Origin: an uncultured Rhodospirillaceae bacterium
GTDB taxonomy: Bacteria > Pseudomonadota > Alphaproteobacteria > Rhodospirillales > Magnetospirillaceae
DNA: 64,000 nt
NCBI GenBank assembly: GCA_903901915.1
Contig: CAIUSV010000066.1
Location: 62,001 to 126,000 of the forward strand
Direction of reading: 5' to 3'
Shown: positions 19,958 to 28,002 of the stretch, in pieces
Layout of the letters: the number at the start of each line of letters is the position of its first letter
How positions within the stretch are numbered: position 1 is the first letter of the stretch
The notes under the pieces: model-generated
Told to the model about the DNA's origin: nothing
What the model saw: the letters and a program-made list of their open reading frames with translations, nothing else
Databases searched by the model: none
Translations under genes and position numbers: made by a program

Positions 19958-22150
19958 TTATAGCATCCGCCAGCGCTTCAGCAGCAGGGAATTGGACACC
20001 ACCGATACCGAAGACATCGCCATCGCCGCCCCGGCGATCACCGGGGTCAACAGTCCCAGCGCCGCCGCCGGAATGGCCACGACATTGTAGGCGAAGGCCC
20101 AGAACAGGTTCTGGCGAATCTTGATGGTGGTGGCGCGCGAGATCGCCAGCGCCGGCGCCAGCAGTCCGGGATCTCCCCGCACCAGGGTGATACCGGCGGC
20201 CTGCATGGCGGCATCGGTGCCGGTGCCCATGGCGATGCCGATGTCGGCTGCGGCCAGGGCGGGGGCGTCGTTGATGCCGTCGCCGACCATGGCCACCACC
20301 CGACCTTCGCCCTTCAGCCGCGACACCTCGGCCGCCTTGTCCTCGGGCAGCACCTCGGCCAGCACCCGATCGATACCGACAGCGTCGCCCACCACCCTGG
20401 CGGCACGGGCATTGTCGCCGGTCAGCATCACCGTTTCGATCCCCATGGCCCGCAACGCCGCCACCGCCGCCACCGCGCTTGGCTTGACCGTATCGGCCAC
20501 CGCGATGAACCCCAGGGTCCGGCCGTCCTCGGCCACCCACATCAGGCTTCGCCCCAGCGCTTCCTCGAACTCGGCCTGCCCGGCCAGGGAACCGGGATTG
20601 ACACCCTGCTCGACCATCAGCCGGCCGCTGCCGATCAGCAGCGACCGCCCCGCCACCACTGCGGCGAGGCCGCGTCCCGGCAGGGCGCGAAAGTCCAACA
20701 CCGGCGGCAACGCCTCGGAGGTCGCCACCGCCGCCGCCACCGCCCGACCAAGCGGATGCTCGCTGCCCTGCTGGGCCGCGGCGACAAGGCGCAACAATCC
20801 GGCCTCGTCGCCGTCGGCCGCCGCCACCGCCGCCACCGCCGGCCGCCCCTCGGTCAAGGTGCCGGTCTTGTCGAACACCATCACCGTGACCCGGTGGGCG
20901 CGCTCCAGGGCCACCGCGTCCTTGATCAGGATGCCGTGCCGCGCCGCCACGCCGGTTCCCACCATGATGCCGGTGGGCGTCGCCAACCCCAGGGCGCAGG
21001 GACAGGCGATCACCAGCACCGATACAGCGGCGACGAAAGCGGTCTGAAGCTCACCGGCCAGCAGCCACCAGCCGAGGAAGGTTGCGGCGGCCAGCAGCGC
21101 CACCACCGGCACGAACACCGCCGAGATCCGGTCCACCAACCTTTGCACCGGGGCCTTGCTGGCCTGGGCGCCTTGGACCATGCGGATGATGCGGCCGATG
21201 GTCGATTCCGCCCCCACCCGCATCGCCCGGATGCGCAGCAGACCGTCGCCGTTGACGGCGCCGGCCACCACCGCTTCACCCGGCCCCCGCGCCACCGGCA
21301 GGCTTTCGCCGGTGATCAGCGATTCATCCAGTTGACTGGTGCCGTCGATCACCTCGCCGTCCACCGGCACCCGCTCGCCCGGCCGCACCAGCACGGTTTC
21401 CCCCACCGCCACCAGCCCGGCGGGAACCTGGATGACCACGCCGTCACGCTCGACCGCCGCACTGTCCGGCCGCAGCCGCATCAGCGCCCGGATGGCGCCG
21501 GCGGCAGAGCGCTTGGCGCGGGATTCCAGCCATTTACCCAGCAGCACCAGGGTAATGACCACGGCGGCGCCCTCGAAATAGAGGTTGCCGTGATGGGCGT
21601 CGCCGACCACCACATGCCACGCCGACAGGAAGAATGCCGCCGACGTGCCCAGCACCACCAGCACATCCATGTTTCCGGCACCACCCTTCAGCGACGTCCA
21701 AGCCCCGCCATAGAAGCGCCCACCGATCCAGAACTGCACCACCGCCGCCAAGGCCAGCTGCAACCACGGCCAGATCATGACGTGCAGCCCGGAGAGGTCG
21801 AAGATCATCTGCCCCACCAGCGGCAGGGTCAGCACCGCCGACAGCGCCAGCAGCCGCAATTGGCGGCGGGACTGGGCGGCGTGCTCGGCCTCGGCGCGAT
21901 CCAGGTCCTCATCGCCGGCCTGCTCCAGGTTGGCGGAAAACCCCGCCCGGGTGATGGCCTCGACCAGTTGCGCCGGCTCGACCCGGGCCGGATCGAAGCG
22001 GATATCGGCGCGCTCGGCCGCCAAACTGACCAGGGCGGCTTCCACTCCCTCGACCTTGCCCAGCACCCGCTCCAGCCGGGTGGAGCAGGCGGCACAGGTC
22101 ATGCCCTTGATCGGCAGCGACAGATTGGCCGGTGGTTCCTGATGGGTCAT
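19958..22150 (-). CDS. copA: Copper-exporting P1B-type ATPase
   Basis: This 730-residue P-type ATPase exports Cu(I), judged by its motifs. It has one N-terminal HMA domain (GMTCAAC, C19/C22) and eight expected membrane helices. The transmembrane CPC motif is in CPCALGLATPTGIMVGTG (near residue 383). The phosphorylation site DKTGTLTEGRPAV (near residue 426), the nucleotide-binding HPLG and the hinge GDGINDAPALAAADIGIAMG complete the set. The start at 22150 is set by AGGAGG just upstream; the frame is open for another 1.3 kb upstream but that part is opposite to livH/livM. A separate HMA protein lies downstream. Confidence 0.93.
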   Translation of the reverse strand: MTHQEPPANLSLPIKGMTCAACSTRLERVLGKVEGVEAALVSLAAERADIRFDPARVEPAQLVEAITRAGFSANLEQAGDEDLDRAEAEHAAQSRRQLRLLALSAVLTLPLVGQMIFDLSGLHVMIWPWLQLALAAVVQFWIGGRFYGGAWTSLKGGAGNMDVLVVLGTSAAFFLSAWHVVVGDAHHGNLYFEGAAVVITLVLLGKWLESRAKRSAAGAIRALMRLRPDSAAVERDGVVIQVPAGLVAVGETVLVRPGERVPVDGEVIDGTSQLDESLITGESLPVARGPGEAVVAGAVNGDGLLRIRAMRVGAESTIGRIIRMVQGAQASKAPVQRLVDRISAVFVPVVALLAAATFLGWWLLAGELQTAFVAAVSVLVIACPCALGLATPTGIMVGTGVAARHGILIKDAVALERAHRVTVMVFDKTGTLTEGRPAVAAVAAADGDEAGLLRLVAAAQQGSEHPLGRAVAAAVATSEALPPVLDFRALPGRGLAAVVAGRSLLIGSGRLMVEQGVNPGSLAGQAEFEEALGRSLMWVAEDGRTLGFIAVADTVKPSAVAAVAALRAMGIETVMLTGDNARAARVVGDAVGIDRVLAEVLPEDKAAEVSRLKGEGRVVAMVGDGINDAPALAAADIGIAMGTGTDAAMQAAGITLVRGDPGLLAPALAISRATTIKIRQNLFWAFAYNVVAIPAAALGLLTPVIAGAAMAMSSVSVVSNSLLLKRWRML

Positions 22151-22222
22151 GATGGTGCCTCCTGGACGCATTATAGCCCGCCGCCGCCGCACCGCCACCA
22201 GCGTTACCGCCCGCCTTCCTGG

Positions 22223-22250
22223 TTGACACGCCCGCCCCCGCGAGTAGCTT
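22223..22250 (+). promoter_or_regulatory. Promoter of the first liv operon
   Basis: A perfect -35 hexamer TTGACA (22223-22228) is followed 16 bases later by TAGCTT as a weak -10. It lies 45 bases before the livH start, in the divergent gap shared with the copper ATPase. Confidence 0.4.
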
Positions 22251-22294
22251 TCATGCCAAGGGGCCGGAATGGTCCGGGCAAGCAGGGTGGGCGG

Positions 22295-23209
22295 ATGGAG
22301 TATTTCCTCCAGCAATTGATCAACGGCCTGACGCTGGGGGCGATCTATGGACTGATCGCCCTGGGCTACACCATGGTGTACGGCATCCTCGGCATGATCA
22401 ATTTCGCCCATGGCACCATCTACATGCTGGGCGCCTTCATTTCCCTGATCGGCTATCTCGCCGCCACCACCGTCGGCGGTGCCCCGGTCACCTTGGCGCT
22501 GCTGCTGGCATTGTTCGCCACCATGGCCTTCACCGCGTTGTGGGGCTGGACCATCGAGCGGGTGGCCTATCGGCCGCTGCGCAAGGCGCCACGGCTGGCG
22601 CCGCTGATATCGGCCATCGGCGTTTCGATCATCTTGCAGAACTTCGCCGCCCTGGCCCAAGGCACCCGGGCCAAGCCGCTGCCGCCGGTGATCCGGGGCG
22701 GCTTCACCCTGATCAACAGCGACGACTTCCCCGTCAGCCTTAGCTGGATGCAGATCATTGTCTTCGTCATGACCGTGACGCTGATGGCCGGTTTCACCTG
22801 GATGATCACCCGCACCTCGTTGGGCCGCGCCCAACGCGCCACCGAGCAGGACATGAAGATGGCGGCGCTGCTGGGCATCGACGTCGATCGGGTGGTCTCG
22901 GCCACCTTCGTCATCGGCGCCGCGCTGGCGGGCGTCGCCGGGCTGATGGTGACGCTGTATTACGGCGTCATCGACTTCTATATCGGCTTTCTCGCCGGGA
23001 TCAAGGCGTTCACCGCGGCGGTACTGGGCGGTATCGGCTCGCTGCCCGGCGCCATGCTGGGCGGCTTGCTGATCGGCCTGATCGAGGCGTTCTGGTCGGC
23101 CTATTTCTCCATCGAATACAAGGATGTCGCCACTTTCGGCATCCTGGTGCTGGTGCTGGTGTTCCGGCCCACCGGCCTGCTGGGGCGGCCGGACGTGGAG
23201 AAGATCTGA
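22295..23209 (+). CDS. livH: Branched-chain amino acid ABC transporter permease (LivH)
   Basis: This is a 304-residue inner-membrane permease of the HAAT family. It begins with the characteristic QQLINGLTLGAIYGLIALGYTMVYGILGMINFAHG and ends with GGIGSLPGAMLGGLLIGLIEAFWSAYF. A GGGTGGGCGG stretch precedes the ATG. It starts an operon livH-livM-livG-livF with tight junctions: a 1-base gap to livM, an ATGA overlap to livG and a 1-base gap to livF. The substrate-binding protein lies beyond, at 26481. Amino acids are the usual cargo of the family, but related systems also carry urea, amides or aromatic acids. Confidence 0.93.
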   Translation: MEYFLQQLINGLTLGAIYGLIALGYTMVYGILGMINFAHGTIYMLGAFISLIGYLAATTVGGAPVTLALLLALFATMAFTALWGWTIERVAYRPLRKAPRLAPLISAIGVSIILQNFAALAQGTRAKPLPPVIRGGFTLINSDDFPVSLSWMQIIVFVMTVTLMAGFTWMITRTSLGRAQRATEQDMKMAALLGIDVDRVVSATFVIGAALAGVAGLMVTLYYGVIDFYIGFLAGIKAFTAAVLGGIGSLPGAMLGGLLIGLIEAFWSAYFSIEYKDVATFGILVLVLVFRPTGLLGRPDVEKI

Positions 23210-23210
23210 C

Positions 23211-24437
23211 ATGCCCGCCGCCCTTCGCGACTCGTTGCTGGCGGGGCTAGTGGCCGCCGCCCTGGCGCTGCCCATGTTGGGCGTCCGGCTGGTGGACAGC
23301 GCCACCGGCCTGTCCCTGGCCGGACGGTTCGATCTGGTGGCGTGGGCGGCGGGACTGGTGTTCGGCGGCCGGCTGCTGCTGCGCTTGATTCCTCCCCTGC
23401 CCGCCATGCCGGTATTGCCCGCCGGTTTCGGCAACCTGCGCCCGGCCGCCGGCTGGGCCATGGCCGCTTTCGCCGTGCTGCTGCCGTTCCTGCCCTTCGC
23501 CGACCGCAACGTGGTGGACAAGGCAACCCTGGTGCTGATCTACATCATGCTGGGTTGGGGCTTGAACATCGTGGTCGGGCTGGCCGGGCTTTTGGATCTG
23601 GGCTTCGTCGCCTTTTATGCCGTCGGGGCCTATTCCTACGCCTTGCTGTCGCAGAGCTTCGGCCTGTCGTTCTGGGTGTGCCTGCCGCTGGCGGGGGTGC
23701 TGTCGGCCAGCTTCGGGCTGCTGCTGGGTTTCCCGGTACTGCGCCTGCGGGGCGACTACATCGCCATCGTCACCATGGGGCTGGGCGAAATCGTCCGGGT
23801 CATCCTGCAAAACTGGCAGGAGCTCACCGGCGGCCCCAACGGCATTTCCGGCATCGAGCGTCCCAGCCTGTTCGGCCTGTCGTTCAAGGCGGTGCCGCCC
23901 GAGGGCCAGCGGAGCTTCGCCGAGTTCTTCGGCCTGGACTATTCCGGCGACCACCGGGTGATCTTCCTTTACTTCCTCATCCTGATCCTGGCGCTGGCGA
24001 CCAACCTGTTCACCTTGCGCATCCGCCGGCTGCCGGTTGGCCGCGCCTGGGAGGCGCTGCGCGAAGACGAGATCGCCTGCCGATCGCTCGGCATCAACCC
24101 CACCACCGTCAAGCTGTCGGCATTCGGCATCGGCGCCATGTTCGCCGGTTTCGCCGGATCGTTCTTCGCCACCCGCCAGGGCTTCATCAGCCCGGAAAGC
24201 TTCACCTTCATGGAATCGGCGGTGATCCTGGCCATCGTCGTGCTGGGCGGCATGGGCAGCCAGATCGGCATCGTGCTGGCCGCCCTGCTGCTGGTCGGAC
24301 TGCCCGAATGGTTCCGCGAGTTGCAACAATACCGCATGCTCGCCTTCGGCGGCGCCATGGTGCTGATCATGCTGTGGAAACCCGCCGGCCTGCTGTCCCA
24401 TCGCGAGCCGACAATCCGGCTGGACGGCCAGCCATGA
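23211..24437 (+). CDS. livM: Branched-chain amino acid ABC transporter permease (LivM)
   Basis: This 408-residue permease partners LivH. It has an N-terminal extension of two or three helices before the conserved core, as in E. coli LivM. The core includes LVLIYIMLGWGLNIVVGLAGLLDLGFVAFYAVGAYSYALL, the EAA-like loop GRAWEALREDEIACRSLGINPTTVKLSAFG and GSFFATRQGFISPESFTFMESAVILAIVVLGGMGSQIG. The start is set one base after the livH stop. Its stop overlaps the livG ATG. Confidence 0.93.
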   Translation: MPAALRDSLLAGLVAAALALPMLGVRLVDSATGLSLAGRFDLVAWAAGLVFGGRLLLRLIPPLPAMPVLPAGFGNLRPAAGWAMAAFAVLLPFLPFADRNVVDKATLVLIYIMLGWGLNIVVGLAGLLDLGFVAFYAVGAYSYALLSQSFGLSFWVCLPLAGVLSASFGLLLGFPVLRLRGDYIAIVTMGLGEIVRVILQNWQELTGGPNGISGIERPSLFGLSFKAVPPEGQRSFAEFFGLDYSGDHRVIFLYFLILILALATNLFTLRIRRLPVGRAWEALREDEIACRSLGINPTTVKLSAFGIGAMFAGFAGSFFATRQGFISPESFTFMESAVILAIVVLGGMGSQIGIVLAALLLVGLPEWFRELQQYRMLAFGGAMVLIMLWKPAGLLSHREPTIRLDGQP

Positions 24438-25243
24438 CCCCCTCTCTCCTCGACGTCGAACACCTGACCATGCGTTTTGGCGGCCTGTTCGCCGTCAACG
24501 ACCTGTCGTTCACCGCCGGCAACGGCGAGATCACGGCGGTGATCGGCCCCAACGGCGCCGGCAAGACGACCCTGTTCAACTGCATCACCGGCTTCTACAA
24601 GCCGCAGGAAGGCCGTATCGCCCTCAACCATCCCGACGGACGGATGGCGCTGGAGCGGCTCGACGACCATGCCATCGCCCGCCGGGCCGGGGTGGCGCGC
24701 ACCTTCCAGAACATCCGCCTGTTCCCGCGCATGAGCGTGCTGGAGAACCTGATCGTCGCCCAGCACACGCGGCTGATGCGGGCCTCGATGTTCTCGCTGG
24801 CCGGGCTGCTGGGATTGCGACGCTACCGCCGGGCCGAGGCGGCGGCGGTGGAGCGGGCGCGGCACTGGTTGGACCGCACCGCCCTGACCCGATTCGCCGA
24901 CGACGAGGCCGGCAGCCTGCCCTATGGCCACCAGCGCCGGCTGGAGATCGCGCGGGCGATGTGTACCGAACCGCGTCTGCTGTGCCTGGACGAGCCGGCG
25001 GCTGGACTGAACCCCCGCGAGTCGGCCGAGCTCAACCGCCTGCTTCTGGACATTCGCGCCGACGAAGGTATCGGCCTGCTGCTGATCGAGCACGACATGA
25101 GCGTGGTGATGGGCATTTCCGACCGGGTGGTAGTGCTGGATTACGGCAAGAAGATCGCCGAGGGCACCCCGGCCGAGGTCAGGGGTGATCCGGCGGTGAT
25201 CCGCGCCTATCTCGGCGAACCCGACGAAGCGGAGACCGGCTGA
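24434..25243 (+). CDS. livG: Branched-chain amino acid ABC transporter ATP-binding protein (LivG)
   Basis: This is a 269-residue cytosolic ATPase subunit. It has the Walker A motif GPNGAGKT near residue 40, the Q-loop in ARTFQNIRLFPRMSVLENL, a signature region SLPYGHQRRLEIARAM, the Walker B motif LLCLDEPAAGLNP, and the switch His in LLIEHDMSVVM. Length and the long insert after the Q-loop are typical of LivG rather than LivF. It overlaps livM by four bases. Confidence 0.93.
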   Translation: MTPSLLDVEHLTMRFGGLFAVNDLSFTAGNGEITAVIGPNGAGKTTLFNCITGFYKPQEGRIALNHPDGRMALERLDDHAIARRAGVARTFQNIRLFPRMSVLENLIVAQHTRLMRASMFSLAGLLGLRRYRRAEAAAVERARHWLDRTALTRFADDEAGSLPYGHQRRLEIARAMCTEPRLLCLDEPAAGLNPRESAELNRLLLDIRADEGIGLLLIEHDMSVVMGISDRVVVLDYGKKIAEGTPAEVRGDPAVIRAYLGEPDEAETG

Positions 25244-25244
25244 C

Positions 25245-25958
25245 ATGCTGAAGGTCGAAGGGCTTCATTCCGGCTATGGCCGCATCCGGGCGCTGCATGG
25301 CGTCGATCTGGAGGTGCGTCAGGGCGAGATCGTCGCCCTGGTCGGCGCCAACGGTGCCGGCAAGACCACCCTGCTGATGACCATCTGCGGCAATCCCCGC
25401 GCCAGCGCCGGCAAGGTGTGGCTGGCCGGCGAGGACATCACCGGGCTTGCCACCCACCACATCATCCGCCGTGGCCTTGCCCATTGCCCCGAGGGACGGC
25501 GGATCTTTCCGCGCATGACCGTGCTGGAGAACCTACAGATGGGCGCCGCCACCGGTGACCCCGCCCATTTCGACCAGGACCTGGAACGGGTGCTGGAGCT
25601 GTTCCCCCGGCTCAAGGAACGCCTGCACCAACGCGGCGGCACCCTGTCGGGCGGCGAACAGCAGATGCTGGCCATCGGCCGCGCCCTGATGAGCCGGCCC
25701 AAGGTGCTGCTGCTGGACGAGCCGTCGCTGGGGCTGGCGCCGCTGGTGGTGCGCCAGATCTTCGAGATCATCGCCGCCATCAACCGCGATCAGGGCGTCA
25801 CCGTCTTTCTGGTGGAGCAGAACGCCTTCCACGCCCTCAAGCTGGCCCATCGCGGCCACGTCATGGTCAACGGCCGCATCACCCTGTCGGGCAGTGGCGC
25901 GGATCTGCTGGCCAACCCCGAGATCCGCGCCCACTACCTGGACGGCGGCGCGTCGTAG
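25245..25958 (+). CDS. livF: Branched-chain amino acid ABC transporter ATP-binding protein (LivF)
   Basis: This 237-residue ATPase subunit is the partner of LivG. It has the Walker A motif GANGAGKT, Q-loop region CPEGRRIFPRMTVLENLQMG, signature TLSGGEQQMLAIGRALM, Walker B LLLDEPSLGLAP and switch VFLVEQN. It begins one base after the livG stop and ends the first liv operon. A convergent minus-strand gene follows ten bases later, with no clear terminator. Confidence 0.93.
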   Translation: MLKVEGLHSGYGRIRALHGVDLEVRQGEIVALVGANGAGKTTLLMTICGNPRASAGKVWLAGEDITGLATHHIIRRGLAHCPEGRRIFPRMTVLENLQMGAATGDPAHFDQDLERVLELFPRLKERLHQRGGTLSGGEQQMLAIGRALMSRPKVLLLDEPSLGLAPLVVRQIFEIIAAINRDQGVTVFLVEQNAFHALKLAHRGHVMVNGRITLSGSGADLLANPEIRAHYLDGGAS

Positions 25959-25968
25959 CGCCCGGCAA

Positions 25969-26304
25969 TCAGCCCTTGGCCAGGGCCTGCGCCACCACCA
26001 TGCGCACCCAGGCCGCCCGCGACAGCCCCAGCGCCTCGGCACGGGCATCGACCTGCGGGATCTGCTCGTCGTCGAAGCGGATGATCACCGCCTCCTTGTT
26101 CTTCTTTTCCTTCTTCTTGGCCTTCTTTCTGTCCTTACGGGCCTTCTTATCGGCGGCCTTGTCGTCCGTCACCGCCTCGACCGGAGCGACCACCGGCTTG
26201 GCCGGCTTGGGGGCCTTGACCTTCCTCTCGGCCTTGGCCGGCTTGGCTTCGGGCTGGGCGGCGATGACCTCGCCCGAAGCTTTCGTCTTGATTTCGGATG
26301 TCAT
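25969..26304 (-). CDS. Lys/Ala/Pro-rich protein with C-terminal ribbon-helix-helix-like segment
   Basis: This 111-residue protein has a low-complexity first two thirds (many Lys, Ala, Pro and Glu, including KDRKKAKKKEKKNKEA). A more ordered end follows (AVIIRFDDEQIPQVDARAEALGLSRAAWVRMVVAQAL), which looks like an Arc/MetJ-type ribbon-helix-helix: one strand, then two helices. A basic tail plus RHH suggests DNA binding, but this is inference. The start at 26304 has GGGAG upstream. It lies opposite to the transporter genes, between livF and the binding-protein gene, so it could regulate either. Confidence 0.65.
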   Translation of the reverse strand: MTSEIKTKASGEVIAAQPEAKPAKAERKVKAPKPAKPVVAPVEAVTDDKAADKKARKDRKKAKKKEKKNKEAVIIRFDDEQIPQVDARAEALGLSRAAWVRMVVAQALAKG

Positions 26305-26480
26305 TTTAAGCTGCTCCCGGATGGGATCCGATGAATGGAGCCGGCACTTGCCAGCTGATATTTTATATATCGGAACGATATCGCTTTTCAAGCAGAAACG
26401 CCGAGCCGCATTCTGGCGTGGCGTCCCCTGGCCGCCCTGCTACACTGTCGCCACCTTTCATCCCATCCGAGGAGCGCACC

Positions 26481-27581
26481 ATGAGCAGGTCGAGACTTCC
26501 GGTGCTGGCCATGACCGCGGCCCTGTTGGCGGCCGGGGCCGCCCGCGCCGACATCACCATCGGCATCGCCGGCCCGATGTCGGGCAGCGAGGCGGCGTTC
26601 GGTGAACAGTTCAGGCGCGGCGCCGCCAAGGTGGTGGACGACATCAACGCCAAGGGCGGCGTCCTCGGCCAGAGACTGGTTGTCACCATGGGCGACGATG
26701 CCTGCGACCCCAAGCAGGCGGTGGCGGTGGCCAACGAAATGGCCTCCAAGAAGGTGCCGTTCGTTGCCGGACATTTCTGCTCGGGGTCGTCGATCCCGGC
26801 CTCGGAAGTCTATGCTGAGACCGGTATCCTTCAGATTTCGCCGGCCTCGACCAATCCCAAATTCACCGAGCGCGGCCTGCCCAACGTGTTCCGCACCTGC
26901 GGCCGTGACGACCAGCAAGGCGTGATCGCCGCCGAATACATCGCCAAGCACATGAAGGGCAAGGTGGTCGCGGTCATCCACGACAAATCGGCCTACGGCA
27001 AGGGACTGGCCGATCAGACCCGCGACTCGCTCAACAAGCTCGGACTGAAGGAGGCCGTCTACGAGGCCATCACCGCCGGCGAGAAGGACTATTCCGCCCT
27101 GGTGTCCAAGCTGAAGGCGGCCAAGGTCGATCTGATCTATTTCGGCGGCTACAAGACCGAGGCCGGGCTGATCGTGCGCCAGTTGCGCGACCAGGGGTTG
27201 AAGACCGCCCTGATGGGCGGCGACGCCCTGGTGACCGAGGAATACTGGGCGATCACCGGCGCCGCCGGTGAGGGCACCATGATGACCTTCAGCCCCGACC
27301 CGCGCAAGAACCCGGCCAACGCCGATCTGGTGAAGTTCTACCGTGCCCAGAACTACGAGCCGGAAGCCTATACCTTGTACACCTATGGCACCATCCAGGC
27401 CTGGGCCCAGGCGGTCGAGCGGGCCAAGACCACCGACTGGAAAAAGGTGGCGGCGACGCTCAAGGCCGAAAAATTCGATACCGCGTTGGGCCACATTGGT
27501 TTCGACGCCAAGGGCGATGTCGCCGCCCCCGGCTATGTCATGTATGTCTGGAAGAACGGCAAGTACGACTACGCCGACTAA
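26481..27581 (+). CDS. livK: Branched-chain amino acid ABC transporter substrate-binding protein
   Basis: This 366-residue periplasmic binding protein of the Leu/Ile/Val family has a Sec signal peptide ending in AGAARA before DITIGIAGPMSGSEAAFG. Typical features are the KQAVAVANEM and FCSGSSIPASEVYAE region, AVIHDKSAYGKGLADQTRD, and PEAYTLYTYGTIQAWAQAVE. GAGGAG precedes the ATG. It is separated from livHMGF by the minus-strand RHH-like gene but clearly belongs to that system. A perfect 10-bp hairpin (27593-27616) follows the stop. Confidence 0.92.
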   Translation: MSRSRLPVLAMTAALLAAGAARADITIGIAGPMSGSEAAFGEQFRRGAAKVVDDINAKGGVLGQRLVVTMGDDACDPKQAVAVANEMASKKVPFVAGHFCSGSSIPASEVYAETGILQISPASTNPKFTERGLPNVFRTCGRDDQQGVIAAEYIAKHMKGKVVAVIHDKSAYGKGLADQTRDSLNKLGLKEAVYEAITAGEKDYSALVSKLKAAKVDLIYFGGYKTEAGLIVRQLRDQGLKTALMGGDALVTEEYWAITGAAGEGTMMTFSPDPRKNPANADLVKFYRAQNYEPEAYTLYTYGTIQAWAQAVERAKTTDWKKVAATLKAEKFDTALGHIGFDAKGDVAAPGYVMYVWKNGKYDYAD

Positions 27582-27592
27582 GAACCGATCAC

Positions 27593-27616
27593 GCCGCCGG
27601 ACGATGGTCCGGCGGC
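27593..27616 (+). terminator. Hairpin after the substrate-binding protein gene
   Basis: GCCGCCGGAC and GTCCGGCGGC form a perfect 10-bp stem with loop GATG, twelve bases after the stop codon. The sequence behind it is C-rich rather than T-rich, so it may act as a partial terminator or protect the 3' end of the abundant binding-protein mRNA. Confidence 0.5.
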
Positions 27617-27644
27617 CTCCCCCCCCTTCCGGAAGAGATGCCCT

Positions 27645-27974
27645 ATGCCTTTGACCGACTGTATCGATGCCTGCGAGCGGGCCCATCGCGCCTGCACCGA
27701 ATCCGTGATCCATGGAATGCAGCAAGGCGGCCCCGCCGCCGAATGGGAACTGATCCAACTGCTGCTCGATTGCGCCGATATCAACGAGACCGCCGCCGAC
27801 TTCATGCTGCGGTCGTCGCGCCTGCATCACCTGACCTGCCAGGTCGCGGCCGAGGTCGCCGACCGTTGCGCCAGCGCCTGCGAGCGGCTGGCCAAGGAGG
27901 ATCTCCGCCTCAAGGAATGCGCCGAGGCTTGCCGCCGCGCCGCAACCGCCTGTCGCAAGACCATCAAGAGCTGA
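27645..27974 (+). CDS. Four-helix-bundle copper-binding protein (Csp/DUF326 family)
   Basis: This small protein of 109 residues contains ten cysteines (positions 6, 10, 17, 43, 65, 75, 79, 92, 96 and 103) set in C-x3-C and C-x6-C helical spacing. This is the pattern of the copper storage protein family, in which Cys side chains line the core of a four-helix bundle and hold many Cu(I) ions. No signal peptide is present, so a cytosolic Csp3-like form is likely. It lies downstream of the binding-protein gene but is separated from it by a hairpin; GGAAGAG provides the ribosome site. It may act together with the copper ATPase encoded 5 kb away. Confidence 0.85.
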   Translation: MPLTDCIDACERAHRACTESVIHGMQQGGPAAEWELIQLLLDCADINETAADFMLRSSRLHHLTCQVAAEVADRCASACERLAKEDLRLKECAEACRRAATACRKTIKS

Positions 27975-28002
27975 TGACGACCCCGCGGGCACAGGCCCGG
28001 CC

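Noticed and set aside
22151-23521. An N-terminal extension of the copper ATPase of about 450 residues
   Set aside because: The extension is antisense to livH and livM. The ATG at 22150 has an excellent AGGAGG site and begins a normal HMA domain.
27593-27616. A classical Rho-independent terminator
   Set aside because: The stem is perfect but followed by C-rich sequence instead of T residues, so full termination is not claimed.
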